Below are positions 26,068 through 34,306 of a stretch of 55,549 nucleotides of DNA, in pieces (position 1 is the first letter of the stretch; each line of letters opens with the position of its first letter). Source of the stretch: Clostridia bacterium (GTDB taxonomy: Bacteria > Bacillota > Clostridia > Oscillospirales > Acutalibacteraceae); assembly GCA_017543285.1 (NCBI GenBank), contig JAFYGK010000009.1, positions 1 through 55,549 of the forward strand, given 5' to 3'. The notes beneath the pieces are model-generated. The model saw only the letters and a program-made list of their open reading frames with translations. It did no database searches and had not been told where the DNA came from. A program made the translations under genes and the position numbers.

Positions 26068-26838
26068 TTAGTCTCTCAAAAATCCCGTCAGCGGATCGGA
26101 CGCGGACGCTCCGCGCGTCAGCACTCTGCCAAGGCCTGAAAGGTACGCTTTTCTGCCTGCTTCTATTGCAAGCCGAAAGGCCTCCGCCATTGTCGGAAGG
26201 TCACCTGCCGTAGCAAGAGCGGTATTTGCCATAATCGCAGCGGCTCCCATTTCCATAGCCTGGCATGCCTGTGAAGGTCTGCCTATACCCGCGTCAACGA
26301 TGATGGGCAAATCTATTTCGTCTATCAGAATTTGTATAAAGTCGCCGGTCGAAAGCCCTTTGTTGGAGCCGATGGGCGCGGCGAGAGGCATAACGGCGGC
26401 GGCTCCGGCGTTTACAAGGTCGCGGGCTACGTTGAGATCGGGATACATATACGGCATGACGACAAAGCCCTCGCTTGCAAGGATTTCGGTGGCTTTTATC
26501 GTTTCCTGATTGTCGGGCAGAAGGTATTTTGAGTCACGCATGATCTCTATCTTGACAAAGTCGCCGCAGCCCAGCTCTCTTGCAAGACGCGCAATACGCA
26601 CCGCTTCCTGAGCGTTTCTCGCCCCCGAGGTGTTGGGCAAAAGGGTGACGCCCTCCGGGATATAGTCGAGGATGTTTTCCTCCTCCTTTGTATTTGCGCG
26701 GCGCACGGCAAGAGTTATTATCTGTGCGCCGGCATATTTTACGGCGGCCTCGATCAGTTTAAGAGAGTATTTGCCTGAGCCTAAGATAAATCTGGAATCA
26801 AATTTATGTCCGCCTATGATTAGCTTATCATTTTGCAT
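26068..26838 (-). CDS. thiG: Thiazole synthase
   Basis: 256 aa TIM barrel. The Schiff-base lysine lies in FVKIEIM. Phosphate-binding segments [16 protein letters not shown] and [26 protein letters not shown] are as in characterised ThiG. It builds the thiazole ring from deoxyxylulose phosphate, dehydroglycine (ThiH) and ThiS-thiocarboxylate. It is 65 bases downstream of thiF and 9 bases before thiH. Confidence 0.97.
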   Translation of the reverse strand: MQNDKLIIGGHKFDSRFILGSGKYSLKLIEAAVKYAGAQIITLAVRRANTKEEENILDYIPEGVTLLPNTSGARNAQEAVRIARLARELGCGDFVKIEIMRDSKYLLPDNQETIKATEILASEGFVVMPYMYPDLNVARDLVNAGAAAVMPLAAPIGSNKGLSTGDFIQILIDEIDLPIIVDAGIGRPSQACQAMEMGAAAIMANTALATAGDLPTMAEAFRLAIEAGRKAYLSGLGRVLTRGASASDPLTGFLRD

Positions 26839-26903
26839 ATTCTGCCTCCGTTTGGGCCGCCAAAAGCAGTTTGTTCGGGCGGCGTTTTTGTTGTTATTGC
26901 TGT

Positions 26904-27539
26904 TTATACTTCAAATTGATCTGCAAGTATTCTCAGAACGGTGTGCGCCTGATGTGCCGCGCAAAGCATAACGCGGGCCGCAAAGAGGCCGTTTTGTTCA
27001 GCGACATCGCTCGTCCGGTCTCCGCAAAGATAAAAGCGGCTCGTTATCCTGCGCGTTTTTATCGCGTTGGGGCTGCCTATGCCCGCCATTCCCGACGCGG
27101 CGACAATGTATTTTTCCGGCATTTGCTCCATGACGGTATCGACAAGCATGGCTTTTTCTTCCGCCCTGTCGAAAGCTTCGCAGATAATGTCCGCGTCCCC
27201 CAGAAGCGAAACGGCATTCTGAGCGGTTATCTTTTCGCAATGCGCATCAAGGGTGATATATGGCGAAATCTCGCGGAGATTTTCGGACAAAGCCGTCGGC
27301 TTTTTCATTCCGATTTGATTTGCCTTGTACTGCTGCCGGTGCAGATTGGTAATGTCCACGCTGTCAAAATCTATCAGTATGAGTTTTCCTATCCCTGATC
27401 TGGCAAGGCTTACGGCTATGTTGGAGCCGAGACCGCCGAGACCGCATATTGCAACCGTCGCCGAGGAAAACTTTTCCTGCAAAGCCCTGCCGTGGCGCTG
27501 CTCAAAGGCTTTTTGAAGCTGTTCCTTTGTGGGTATCAT
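26904..27539 (-). CDS. thiF: ThiS adenylyltransferase ThiF
   Basis: 211 aa from the ATG at 27539, which has GGAGG 8 bases upstream; the open frame extends to a TTG inside thiS without a site of its own. Nucleotide-binding motif [19 protein letters not shown], then [15 protein letters not shown]. It adenylates the C-terminal Gly-Gly of ThiS. It is the short clostridial ThiF type without a long C-terminal zinc domain. The ATG falls 2 bases after the thiS stop, so the two are tightly linked. Confidence 0.92.
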   Translation of the reverse strand: MIPTKEQLQKAFEQRHGRALQEKFSSATVAICGLGGLGSNIAVSLARSGIGKLILIDFDSVDITNLHRQQYKANQIGMKKPTALSENLREISPYITLDAHCEKITAQNAVSLLGDADIICEAFDRAEEKAMLVDTVMEQMPEKYIVAASGMAGIGSPNAIKTRRITSRFYLCGDRTSDVAEQNGLFAARVMLCAAHQAHTVLRILADQFEV

Positions 27540-27540
27540 A

Positions 27541-27735
27541 TCATCCGCCTCCGACAAAGCCGACGACTTCCAAGCTGTCGCCGTCCTGCAAAACAGTCTC
27601 TCCGTACATGGCCTTTGGTACGATGTCGCCGTTTCGTTCTACGGCTATGCGCTTAATATTGTAATCGGTGGATGAAAGATATTCCGACAGGGTCTGTCCC
27701 GCAATATCCAGCTCTGTTCCGTTGATCTTTACCAT
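27541..27735 (-). CDS. thiS: Sulfur carrier protein ThiS
   Basis: 64 aa from ATG 27735, preceded by GGGAGG. Beta-grasp protein ending VVGFVGGG; the terminal Gly-Gly is thiocarboxylated to carry sulfur for the thiazole ring. First gene of the operon, directly after the TPP riboswitch terminator. Confidence 0.95.
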   Translation of the reverse strand: MVKINGTELDIAGQTLSEYLSSTDYNIKRIAVERNGDIVPKAMYGETVLQDGDSLEVVGFVGGG

Positions 27736-27752
27736 GGCAAAACCTCCCGAAG

Positions 27753-27782
27753 AAAAAAGGAAGCTGCGATTTGGCAGCTTCC
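27753..27782 (-). terminator. TPP-riboswitch expression-platform terminator
   Basis: GGAAGCTGC/GCAGCTTCC stem with CAAATC loop and six U's on the minus strand, between aptamer and thiS. The riboswitch would work by premature termination when TPP is bound. Confidence 0.92.
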
Positions 27783-27798
27783 CGTTAAATGTACTGTA

Positions 27799-27881
27799 TT
27801 TCCCTACGTTGGCATTATCCAAATCAGGTCGTCGGTCGAAGGTCACACCTTCCTCTCAGCCTGTAACACAAGCTCCCTTGT
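27799..27881 (-). promoter_or_regulatory. TPP riboswitch aptamer (thi box)
   Basis: Minus strand carries the conserved GGGAGC start, CAGGCTGAGAGGAAGGTGTGA, ACCTGATTTGGATAATGCCA and ACGTAGGGAA elements in the correct order and spacing. It controls thiSFGHE-HAD-thiD-cytX: bound TPP stops transcription at the hairpin at 27753-27782. Confidence 0.97.
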
Positions 27882-27896
27882 TTTGTTGTCCTTAAT

Positions 27897-27925
27897 ATTA
27901 TACTACCGGCACAAAGAAAAATCAA
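27897..27925 (-). promoter_or_regulatory. Predicted sigma-A promoter of the thi operon
   Basis: Minus strand: TTGATT, 17-base spacer, TATAAT; transcription would begin about 10 bases before the TPP aptamer. Confidence 0.8.
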
Positions 27926-27973
27926 GGGTTTTGGAGCCAAAGTCTCTGTCGTCCGGCAAATCAGGCAGCCGGC

Positions 27974-28906
27974 CTATATCACCCAGTCCCAGAATTCCTC
28001 CTGCTGCAGCTCGTTGGATTTTCCTCCGCTGTATTGCAGCTCGGGATTCTTTACGCTGACCTTTGTGCCCTCTGCAACCGAACTTACGATAAAGGCGTTG
28101 CCGCCTATTGTCGCGCCGCTTCCGATGACCGTGTCGCCGCCCAGAATGCTCGTTCCGGAATAAATCGTTACATTGTCCCCTATCGTCGGGTGACGCTTTA
28201 CGCCCCTGAGCTGCTGCCCCTTTCGGGTGGAAAGCGCGCCCAGTGTCACGCCCTGATAAATCTTTACGTTATCCCCGATGGTGGTGGTTTCACCGACGAC
28301 TATTCCTGTTCCGTGGTCGATGAAGAAATATCTTCCTATCGTCGCGCCCGGATGTATGTCGATTCCGGTCAGACTGTGGGCATGCTCCGACATGATACGC
28401 GGTATGAGCGGAACTCCGAGCAAAACAAGCTCATGCGCTATGCGGTAGACTGTTACGGCAAAAAGCCCCGGATAGGAAAAAATTATTTCGTCGGTGCTGT
28501 ATGCCGCCGGGTCGCCGTTAAATGCCGCCTGCACGTCGGCATAGAGATAATCCCTTATCTTAGGGATCCTTTCCAGAAACTCCTTTGTTATCTCGTCTGC
28601 CCTGTCGAAAAGAGTCGATTTGGGACATTCGCTGCAGGTGTCGTCGCTGCCGAGAGCCCGCGCAATCTGTTTTTTCAGATTGTACTGTATAAACTCCAGG
28701 TGTTCGCCGACCATGTATTTTATGTATTCCGAGCTTGTTTTGCCGTCGTCAAAAAATCCGGGAAAAAGCACCCTGCGTATTCTTTCCAGCACCTCTATGA
28801 TTATCGCCTTGTTGAGTCTGTTTTCAGCGTCGATCCTGCTGGTAAGGTCGTATTTTCCGTAGCTTTCCAGTATGGTGTCAACTATTTGTTCGGTTCTGTG
28901 CTTCAT
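27974..28906 (-). CDS. Serine O-acetyltransferase (CysE/EpsC type)
   Basis: 310 aa from ATG 28906 (GGAGG 6 bases upstream). A helical N-terminal domain (to about 165) precedes a left-handed beta helix of hexapeptide repeats. Active-site and fold motifs: TGIDIHPGATIG, FIDHGTGIVVGETT, KIYQGVTLGALS and GVKRHPTIGDNVTIYSGTSILGG. It makes O-acetylserine from serine and acetyl-CoA, the first step of cysteine synthesis. It lies next to the thiamine operon on the same strand but has its own promoter and a structured leader with a terminator. Confidence 0.94.
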   Translation of the reverse strand: MKHRTEQIVDTILESYGKYDLTSRIDAENRLNKAIIIEVLERIRRVLFPGFFDDGKTSSEYIKYMVGEHLEFIQYNLKKQIARALGSDDTCSECPKSTLFDRADEITKEFLERIPKIRDYLYADVQAAFNGDPAAYSTDEIIFSYPGLFAVTVYRIAHELVLLGVPLIPRIMSEHAHSLTGIDIHPGATIGRYFFIDHGTGIVVGETTTIGDNVKIYQGVTLGALSTRKGQQLRGVKRHPTIGDNVTIYSGTSILGGDTVIGSGATIGGNAFIVSSVAEGTKVSVKNPELQYSGGKSNELQQEEFWDWVI

Positions 28907-28951
28907 CTTGTCCTCCGTTTCGCCCCATATCGGCAATATCGCAGATTATTT

Positions 28952-28978
28952 AAAAAAGGAGCCACGCTTTGTGGCTCC
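28952..28978 (-). terminator. Leader terminator (attenuator) before the serine acetyltransferase gene
   Basis: Minus-strand hairpin GGAGCCAC/GTGGCTCC with AAAGC loop and six U's, 46 bases before the ATG. It lies in the gene's own leader, so it must be regulated. The segment GGGAGCC that forms its 5' arm can instead pair with GGCTTTC upstream in the leader. Confidence 0.88.
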
Positions 28979-28987
28979 CGACAACTT

Positions 28988-29114
28988 CCGTTTTCAGCGC
29001 GTTTCAGAGCGTACACAATCGGATGAAGCCGCCGAAAGCCGGATCATCATACAAATACATATGCTCTTTTTGAAGCAAATATCATACATCGCGCTCTTAT
29101 CTCCTGAAAAACGG
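28988..29114 (-). promoter_or_regulatory. Structured leader RNA of the serine acetyltransferase gene, family not recognised
   Basis: Hand fold on the minus strand: closing helix CCGTTTTTCAG (29104-29114) with CTGAAAACGG (28988-28997); inner helix AGAGCG with CGCTCT (29006-29011); a hairpin around GCTT/GAGC; and a hairpin GATGA/TCATC enclosing CCG/CGG. This forms a multi-helix junction just before the terminator. No T-box sequence (GGGTGG..ACCGCGG) is present, although T-boxes often control this gene in Firmicutes. It also contains a Cys-rich short frame, so both ligand sensing and leader-peptide attenuation are open. Confidence 0.6.
28994..29089 (-). CDS. Possible cysteine-rich leader peptide
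   Basis: 31-codon frame: MYDICFKKSICICMM, then 16 more residues with one further Cys and a TGA at 28994. Four Cys codons, two of them in CIC. AGGAG is 12 bases before the ATG, a long spacing, so translation is uncertain. Ribosome stalling at Cys codons could release the downstream terminator, as in amino-acid attenuation. The alternative is that the frame is incidental inside a structured RNA. Confidence 0.4.
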   Translation of the reverse strand: MYDICFKKSICICMMIRLSAASSDCVRSETR

Positions 29115-29143
29115 CTTAACATGAACAAATCGATATTTTTTAT

Positions 29144-29173
29144 ATTTTATCACAGCTTATTTTCATTTGTCAA
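29144..29173 (-). promoter_or_regulatory. Predicted sigma-A promoter of the serine acetyltransferase gene
   Basis: Minus strand: TTGACA, 18-base spacer, TAAAAT. It gives a leader of about 230 bases. Confidence 0.8.
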
Positions 29174-29272
29174 TACAGGACGGCTTTTCGGCTGAAATTG
29201 AGAGTGTCGAAGCCGGATCTTTGAACGCATCTTCAGTGCTGAAAAATATAGAATCATTTTTACTAAAAGCTC

Positions 29273-29340
29273 TTGACAATCAAGCACCTCTAATATATAC
29301 TTAAATCATAATATCGATACACGATATTATTATACGATAT
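29273..29340 (+). promoter_or_regulatory. Promoter and PadR-type operator of the padR-DUF2812 operon
   Basis: TTGACA (29273-29278), 17-base spacer, TATACT (29296-29301). Just downstream lies ATATCG-N5-CGATAT (29311-29327), with a third half-site CGATAT at 29335-29340. Such ATATCG inverted repeats are known PadR sites; position over the transcription start implies autorepression. Confidence 0.75.
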
Positions 29341-29355
29341 TGAAAGGAGACCGAT

Positions 29356-29691
29356 ATGCCGAGAGAAGCTCTGCAAACGCTGACCGAGCCGATGTACTAT
29401 GTGCTTTTGTCGCTGACTAATCCGATGTGCGGAATCGAAATAATGGACAGCGTGCGCGCAATATCCGCAGGCCGCGTGGTCGTCGGTCCCGGAACTCTTT
29501 ACACGATGCTTGCTAAATTTGAAGAAAACGGCCTTATATGCCCCGTTAACATCGCTGCGGCGGCTCCTCGCGGTACAAGGCGTAAAACCTACGTCATATC
29601 CCAAAAGGGAGTACTTTTCCTCAGGCAGGAATATGACCGTCTTTCCCGTCAGGTGACAGATGGAAAAAGGATAATGGAGAAATTGAAATGA
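29356..29691 (+). CDS. PadR-family transcriptional regulator
   Basis: 111 aa; AAAGGAG before the ATG. Winged helix: EPMYYVLLSLTNPMCGIEIMD, then GPGTLYTMLAKFEENGLI and RGTRRKTYVISQKG, all standard PadR. Short PadR-s2 type without a long C-terminal domain. It probably represses its own operon through the repeats at 29311-29340. Its stop overlaps the DUF2812 start by 4 bases. Confidence 0.93.
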   Translation: MPREALQTLTEPMYYVLLSLTNPMCGIEIMDSVRAISAGRVVVGPGTLYTMLAKFEENGLICPVNIAAAAPRGTRRKTYVISQKGVLFLRQEYDRLSRQVTDGKRIMEKLK

Positions 29692-30578
29692 GCAATAAAA
29701 ACACGATCAGAAAATTTATCCCGTTTGAGTATACCGACCTTGCCGCACTGAGAGAGTATTTCGAGGATATGTCTTCGCAAGGCTGGTTTGTCACAAACAT
29801 CCGCGGCCTTGTTGAGTTTAAGAAGAGCATGCCCTGCCGTCTGCGTTATAACGTCGTCATTTTGCCGACCGCAAGCCAGATGAACAATAAAATAGACGCA
29901 AAAAGCCTTGAATACATTGAAATGTGCCGTGAAGCAGGCTGGATATTTATCACAAACACGTCGAATGTCTATGTGTTTGTTGCCGAAAACCCGAATGTGC
30001 CGGACATAGTAACCGATAGGCATGAGACTGTGGAAGCTGTCAGGCGCTCCGGTCAGAAGCGGCTGCTCCTTTTGTGGGCGCTCATTCCCGTTTTGGCTTT
30101 AAATCTGCTCACAATGCTATCCATGTATCGGACTGATTTCAGCTATCGGTTTCCTCTTACTATGTTGATAGGCTATGGGTTGATTATAATCTTTTTTATC
30201 GCATTAATCTTTGCAAAAACTCTTTCGTTTATGTCCTGGAGCAGGCAGGCAAAATCCGCTCTCAAGAGCGGAAAACCGATTCCCGAATATGACGTCTCGA
30301 TCTTGAAAAGGCGCCGTCTGACCTCTTTTTTGATTGTCGGATTAGTAGCGCTGATAATTGCTGCATGGATAATATCTTGCATTAACCAGAGGCAATTTAT
30401 GATCGCGGGAATAATCGGGTTCTGGATCGTTATGGTCATTGCAATTATGGGGCTTATCTTTTGGATGCCCAGCCAGAAAATGAAGGTGTGGGAAATCATC
30501 TTAATTACCGCCGGCGTAATGATCGGCGTAATGATCCTTTTCATCGTATTTTTAGTGCTTTTCAGCAGTCTTCTTTAG
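29688..30578 (+). CDS. DUF2812-domain membrane protein
   Basis: 296 aa. The N-terminal cytoplasmic DUF2812 domain (about 1-110, with IRKFIPFEYTDLAALREYFEDM and SQGWFV) is followed by helices at about 127-147, 160-182, 208-230, 235-258 and 266-295. PadR plus DUF2812 pairs are common in Firmicutes and respond to membrane-active compounds in some cases, but the molecular role is not known. Translation is coupled to padR (ATGA). Confidence 0.85.
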   Translation: MSNKNTIRKFIPFEYTDLAALREYFEDMSSQGWFVTNIRGLVEFKKSMPCRLRYNVVILPTASQMNNKIDAKSLEYIEMCREAGWIFITNTSNVYVFVAENPNVPDIVTDRHETVEAVRRSGQKRLLLLWALIPVLALNLLTMLSMYRTDFSYRFPLTMLIGYGLIIIFFIALIFAKTLSFMSWSRQAKSALKSGKPIPEYDVSILKRRRLTSFLIVGLVALIIAAWIISCINQRQFMIAGIIGFWIVMVIAIMGLIFWMPSQKMKVWEIILITAGVMIGVMILFIVFLVLFSSLL

Positions 30579-30710
30579 GATTCACCGTTCTGCTCGCTGT
30601 ATCGCTGAATGCCGGAATCGTCATGCAGCAGATACCACAAAGGGTAATTGCAAAACATGCAAGACGGATTCTCAAAAGAATGTTTGTAAAAGCCGACTGA
30701 AGGCATGTGA

Positions 30711-30752
30711 AGAACCATGGTACATGATTAAACTGCGTGCCGTGGTTCTTTC
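30711..30752 (+). terminator. Predicted terminator of the padR operon
   Basis: AGAACCATGG/CCGTGGTTCT stem with one G-U pair and a 19-base loop, then TTTC. It lies about 130 bases after the DUF2812 gene. Confidence 0.55.
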
Positions 30753-30852
30753 TATTGCAACAGAGCGCTAATGAGTAATCACTTGCTCAGAAGGATCAAG
30801 AGGATCTCCGCCAAAGCAGTTTTCCGCGGCCTTCCTTTTGGTATATCATCTT

Positions 30853-31695
30853 TTATCCATGGCGTTTTCTTTTCCATGCTGCAGGCGAGATGCCTGTCTC
30901 CCGGCTGAACACAGTGATGAAATAATTGTAATCGTGGAAGCCGCATCGGGACGCGACCTCGGACAGCGGAAGTTCCTCTGCCTCTGACAGCAGATTTTTC
31001 GCCTTCTCCATCCGCATGCCGCGCAGCTTTTCCGCTATCCCGCAGCCGTAAAGCTGACGGGAGAGCTCATAGAGCCGGGTCTTGCCGATTCCGAGATATT
31101 CGGAGATCATCCGGGCGTTGAGCTTTTCGGTATAGTGTGCCGACAGATAAGCGTCCAGCCTCACGGCCATCAGATCCTCCTTCAGAGTCGCCATACGTTC
31201 CAGGATCAGATAGGAAGCCACGGCGTGCAGGATCTGGGCAGCAGAGTGAATATAGGATTCTTCGATAATGTCGGCGGCAAAGACTGCCTCTTTCAGTATC
31301 CTGTTGTTGACGCGATAGGCGTCACAGCATTTTTCTATCACCGCCCAGCCCTCCTCGTGGGACGGGTAAGAAAACACATGCCCGAAGAGCAAATAGCCAA
31401 CCAGCACATCTCCCACATACAACGGCGTCACCGCCTCGGTCAGACCGGCGTGACAGCGGTAAATATGGGTGCTGTGTTTTTTTGCCGCCGCACGGCAGGC
31501 CTCCCGGTCACAGGCCATGCAAGCCTCAAAACCCTTGGACGTTCCGCGGATAACAGCGCAGTAAGGCGCTACCCTCTCGGGATAGGAGACCAGTTCAGTC
31601 AGGTTTTCATCGAACACTGTAATGCGTATATGACTGATGACATAAAAATCCTCCTGAAGCTCCCGCAGCTTTTCCAGATCAAAAATAGGAATCAC
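30853..31695 (-). CDS. AraC-family regulator with PocR sensory domain
   Basis: 280 aa from GTG 31695, which follows GAGGTG by 7 bases; the open frame further upstream lacks a site. The N-terminal PocR domain carries the cysteines CMACDREAC and YRCHAGLTEAVTPL. The C-terminal AraC double helix-turn-helix includes MISEYLGIGKTRLYELSRQLYG and LPLSEVASRCGFHDYNYFITVFSRETGISPAAW. PocR-type domains sense small diols or sugars. It is divergent from the four-gene sugar cluster, so it most likely activates that cluster in response to its substrate (inference). Confidence 0.9.
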   Translation of the reverse strand: MIPIFDLEKLRELQEDFYVISHIRITVFDENLTELVSYPERVAPYCAVIRGTSKGFEACMACDREACRAAAKKHSTHIYRCHAGLTEAVTPLYVGDVLVGYLLFGHVFSYPSHEEGWAVIEKCCDAYRVNNRILKEAVFAADIIEESYIHSAAQILHAVASYLILERMATLKEDLMAVRLDAYLSAHYTEKLNARMISEYLGIGKTRLYELSRQLYGCGIAEKLRGMRMEKAKNLLSEAEELPLSEVASRCGFHDYNYFITVFSRETGISPAAWKRKRHG

Positions 31696-31845
31696 TTTAC
31701 AGCACCTCGACAATCTGCACAAATATATCCTTTTAAATTCTACCACAGTTCCGAACAAAATCAAAGTAAAATGAACATTTTTCTATATATTTTTTGGCAG
31801 CCTTCCTTTATAATGAAATCACAACATATAAAAGGGGTGGAGTAA
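31696..31845 (+). promoter_or_regulatory. Divergent control region of the sugar cluster
   Basis: 150 bases between the AraC-type gene and the DUF4432 gene. TATAAT at 31809-31814 is a good -10 but there is no good -35 at 17 bases (TATATT), as expected for an activator-dependent promoter. No clear direct repeat was found by eye. Confidence 0.5.
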
Positions 31846-32829
31846 TTGAAAAATATCATTAAACAGGGCTATATCGGCAACCCTGCTCAGCTGGTGACCC
31901 TGCGGCGTGTCACAGTAGGCGAGGGACGGGCAAAGGGCACCGGGATCATTGAGGTCAAAACAGCAGGCGGTCTGGAGCTGGACATCCTCCCGGATGCTGG
32001 ACTGGATATAGGCCAGTGCCGCTTCAAGGGAGTAAACATGAGCTGGATGAGCAAAAACGGCTATGACGGTCCGGCGGCGATCAGTCCCTATGAGACAGAG
32101 TTTGTCAATACCTTCCCCGGCGGAATGGTGTATACCTGCGGCCTGCGCTCAGCCGGATCAGCCAATAGGGACAACGGCGAGTGGCACCCCCTGCACGGCA
32201 GATACCACAGTCTGCAGGCCGGTGAGGTCTGCGCTGAAATTGAAGATAATGAGATAATCATCAAGGGCAGAATAAGAGAGACCGCACTTTTCGGGCATTG
32301 TCTTGAGGTCAGGCGCGTTATACGTATTCCGGTGTTCGGCGCTTGCGTCGCATTGGAGGACACGGTCACAAATCTCACGCCTCGGGACGAGGAGATCATG
32401 CAGATCTACCACTGCAATTTCGGATATCCGCTGCTGAGCGAAAAGGCAAGACTGGTTCTTCCGGAAGACCGCGAGACCCTTCCTCGCACCGAATTTGCCA
32501 AAACAGGACTGGGCAGAGAATGTGAGTTTGATAAGCCCATCGACAGCGAGGAGGAACGGGTATTCTTCCAGAAGATGCAAAAGGAATTCTGGGCACGGCT
32601 GGAAAATCCGGAGCTTGGCGTAAACATGACAATATCCTGGTCCGGAGATACCCTCCCGATACTCTCTCAGTGGCGCAGCATGGCAAGCGGCGATTACGTA
32701 CTGGGTCTTGAGCCTACCAATTGCTATATTATGGGCCGACACGACGAACGGGAAAACGGAACCCTGCCGATACTCAAAGCATGGGAATCTGTTGCCAATA
32801 CAGTCAGGATCGAATTTACGGAGGGCTGA
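31846..32829 (+). CDS. DUF4432-family aldose epimerase-like protein
   Basis: 327 aa, galactose-mutarotase-like beta sandwich. The start is TTG at 31846 behind GGGGTGGAG; no ATG is available. Conserved-looking segments: PDAGLDIGQCRFKGVNMSWMSKNGYDGP, GGMVYTCGLRSAG, LHGRYHSLQAGEV and YHCNFGYPLL, with His residues placed like those of aldose 1-epimerases. It likely interconverts sugar anomers or a related form at the start of the pathway. First gene of the cluster. Confidence 0.85.
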   Translation: MKNIIKQGYIGNPAQLVTLRRVTVGEGRAKGTGIIEVKTAGGLELDILPDAGLDIGQCRFKGVNMSWMSKNGYDGPAAISPYETEFVNTFPGGMVYTCGLRSAGSANRDNGEWHPLHGRYHSLQAGEVCAEIEDNEIIIKGRIRETALFGHCLEVRRVIRIPVFGACVALEDTVTNLTPRDEEIMQIYHCNFGYPLLSEKARLVLPEDRETLPRTEFAKTGLGRECEFDKPIDSEEERVFFQKMQKEFWARLENPELGVNMTISWSGDTLPILSQWRSMASGDYVLGLEPTNCYIMGRHDERENGTLPILKAWESVANTVRIEFTEG

Positions 32830-32893
32830 TTCCTAATGCCGCTCCGCGGCAGTTCCCGGAAGGGAAGCCAAAAAAAGAAAGGGATGCTTGAAA

Positions 32894-34303
32894 ATGGCTA
32901 AGAAAATGACTTTTGCCCTGGCATTTTGCAACCGGGGCTTTATGCCCGGCGAACTTATCTACGGCGCACGGGAAGATATGATCAAGGCGGTCACCGATGC
33001 AGGCTTCGATTACATCGCCATGGACGCGGAACTCACCCGTTACGGCGGCATTGAGACCCGGGACGAGGGCATTCTGTATGCCAAATGGCTCAGGCCGCAC
33101 GAAGGCGAGTATGACGGCGTGATCTTTTCCATGCCCATCTTTGCCGACGAAAACGGAGCCATCGCTGCGCTGCAGGACGCGGGCGTGCCCATCCTGATGC
33201 AGGCCTACCCCGATGAGATCGGCAAAATGGACTTTCAGCACAGGCGCGACGCCTTCTGCGGCAAGTTCTCCGTCACCGATGTATTCACCCAGTACGGCGT
33301 TCCCTTCACCGTGTTGAAGCCGCATGTGGTGCATCCTCTAAGCCCGAGGTTTCGGGAAAATCTCCGTGACTTTGCGGCTATCTGCCGCGTGGTCAACGGC
33401 ATGAGGCGCTTTAACCTCGGCTGCATCGGCGCGCGCACTACCGCCTTCAAAACCACCCGCTTTGACGAGATCGCCATGCAGAAACATGGCATAAACGTGG
33501 AATCATTTGACCTCAGCGAGCTGTTTTTCAAGGTACAGAACATGTCTGACGACGATCCGAAGGTCATCGCCAAGAAGGAGCATCTGGAGAATTATACGGA
33601 CTTTTCCATGGTTCCGGAAAAAAACAGGAACACTCTTGCGAAGGTTTCTGTAGCAATCGACGGCTACATCGAGGAGTATCACCTGGATGCGCTGGCGCTG
33701 CGCTGCTGGAACGAGATGGAGCAGGTGCTGCGTATCTGCCCCTGCGTGCTGCTCTCTGAACTGAACGACCGCGGTATTGCCGCCTCCTGTGAGATAGACA
33801 TGTGCTCCGCTGTCACCATGCGGGCCATGAGTCTTGCCTCCGGACAGCCCACCGCCGTTCTTGACTGGAACAACAACTATGGCGAAGAGGAGAACAAGGT
33901 CATTCTCTTCCATTGCGGCCCTGTGGCTCAGAGCCTGATGACCGCAAAGGGCACCGTCACCAACCACAAGATGTTTGACAAAACCGATCCCGGCTCCGGC
34001 TGGGGCAGCAATGAAGGCCGCATCAGAGCCTTCCCGACCACGCTCTCCAACTGCCAGACCAAGGATGGCAGGATCATCGTCTACGCCTCCGAAGCCCGGT
34101 TCACAGACGATCCCATTGAGCAGAGCTTCTTCGGCTGTGCGGGCGTATGCGAGATACCCGATATGGAAGACAAGATGATCCGTCTGGCCCGCGGTGGCTT
34201 CAAGCACCACACCAGCGCGGGAGTTGGTCATATGAAAGACATTCTGAAAGAAGCTTTTACCACCTACCTCCACTATGACTGGGTGGACATAGATAAGGAC
34301 TGA
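32894..34303 (+). CDS. L-fucose/L-arabinose isomerase-family sugar isomerase
   Basis: 469 aa from ATG 32894 (AAAGGG about 10 bases upstream; an in-frame TTG two codons earlier is possible). The FucI/AraA-like fold is indicated by LALRCWNEMEQ, ASCEIDMCSAVTMRAM (candidate metal Glu), AVLDWNNNY (candidate metal Asp) and ILFHCGPVA (His). It would turn an aldose into a ketose for the kinase encoded downstream. The exact sugar cannot be read; members with this gene company are uncharacterised as far as I know. It ends 3 bases before the kinase gene. Confidence 0.85.
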   Translation: MAKKMTFALAFCNRGFMPGELIYGAREDMIKAVTDAGFDYIAMDAELTRYGGIETRDEGILYAKWLRPHEGEYDGVIFSMPIFADENGAIAALQDAGVPILMQAYPDEIGKMDFQHRRDAFCGKFSVTDVFTQYGVPFTVLKPHVVHPLSPRFRENLRDFAAICRVVNGMRRFNLGCIGARTTAFKTTRFDEIAMQKHGINVESFDLSELFFKVQNMSDDDPKVIAKKEHLENYTDFSMVPEKNRNTLAKVSVAIDGYIEEYHLDALALRCWNEMEQVLRICPCVLLSELNDRGIAASCEIDMCSAVTMRAMSLASGQPTAVLDWNNNYGEEENKVILFHCGPVAQSLMTAKGTVTNHKMFDKTDPGSGWGSNEGRIRAFPTTLSNCQTKDGRIIVYASEARFTDDPIEQSFFGCAGVCEIPDMEDKMIRLARGGFKHHTSAGVGHMKDILKEAFTTYLHYDWVDIDKD

Positions 34304-34306
34304 GCC

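Noticed and set aside
28958..29140. Cys T-box in front of the serine acetyltransferase gene
   Set aside because: Expected from other Firmicutes, but no GGGTGG..ACCGCGG element or stem I specifier could be found in the leader.
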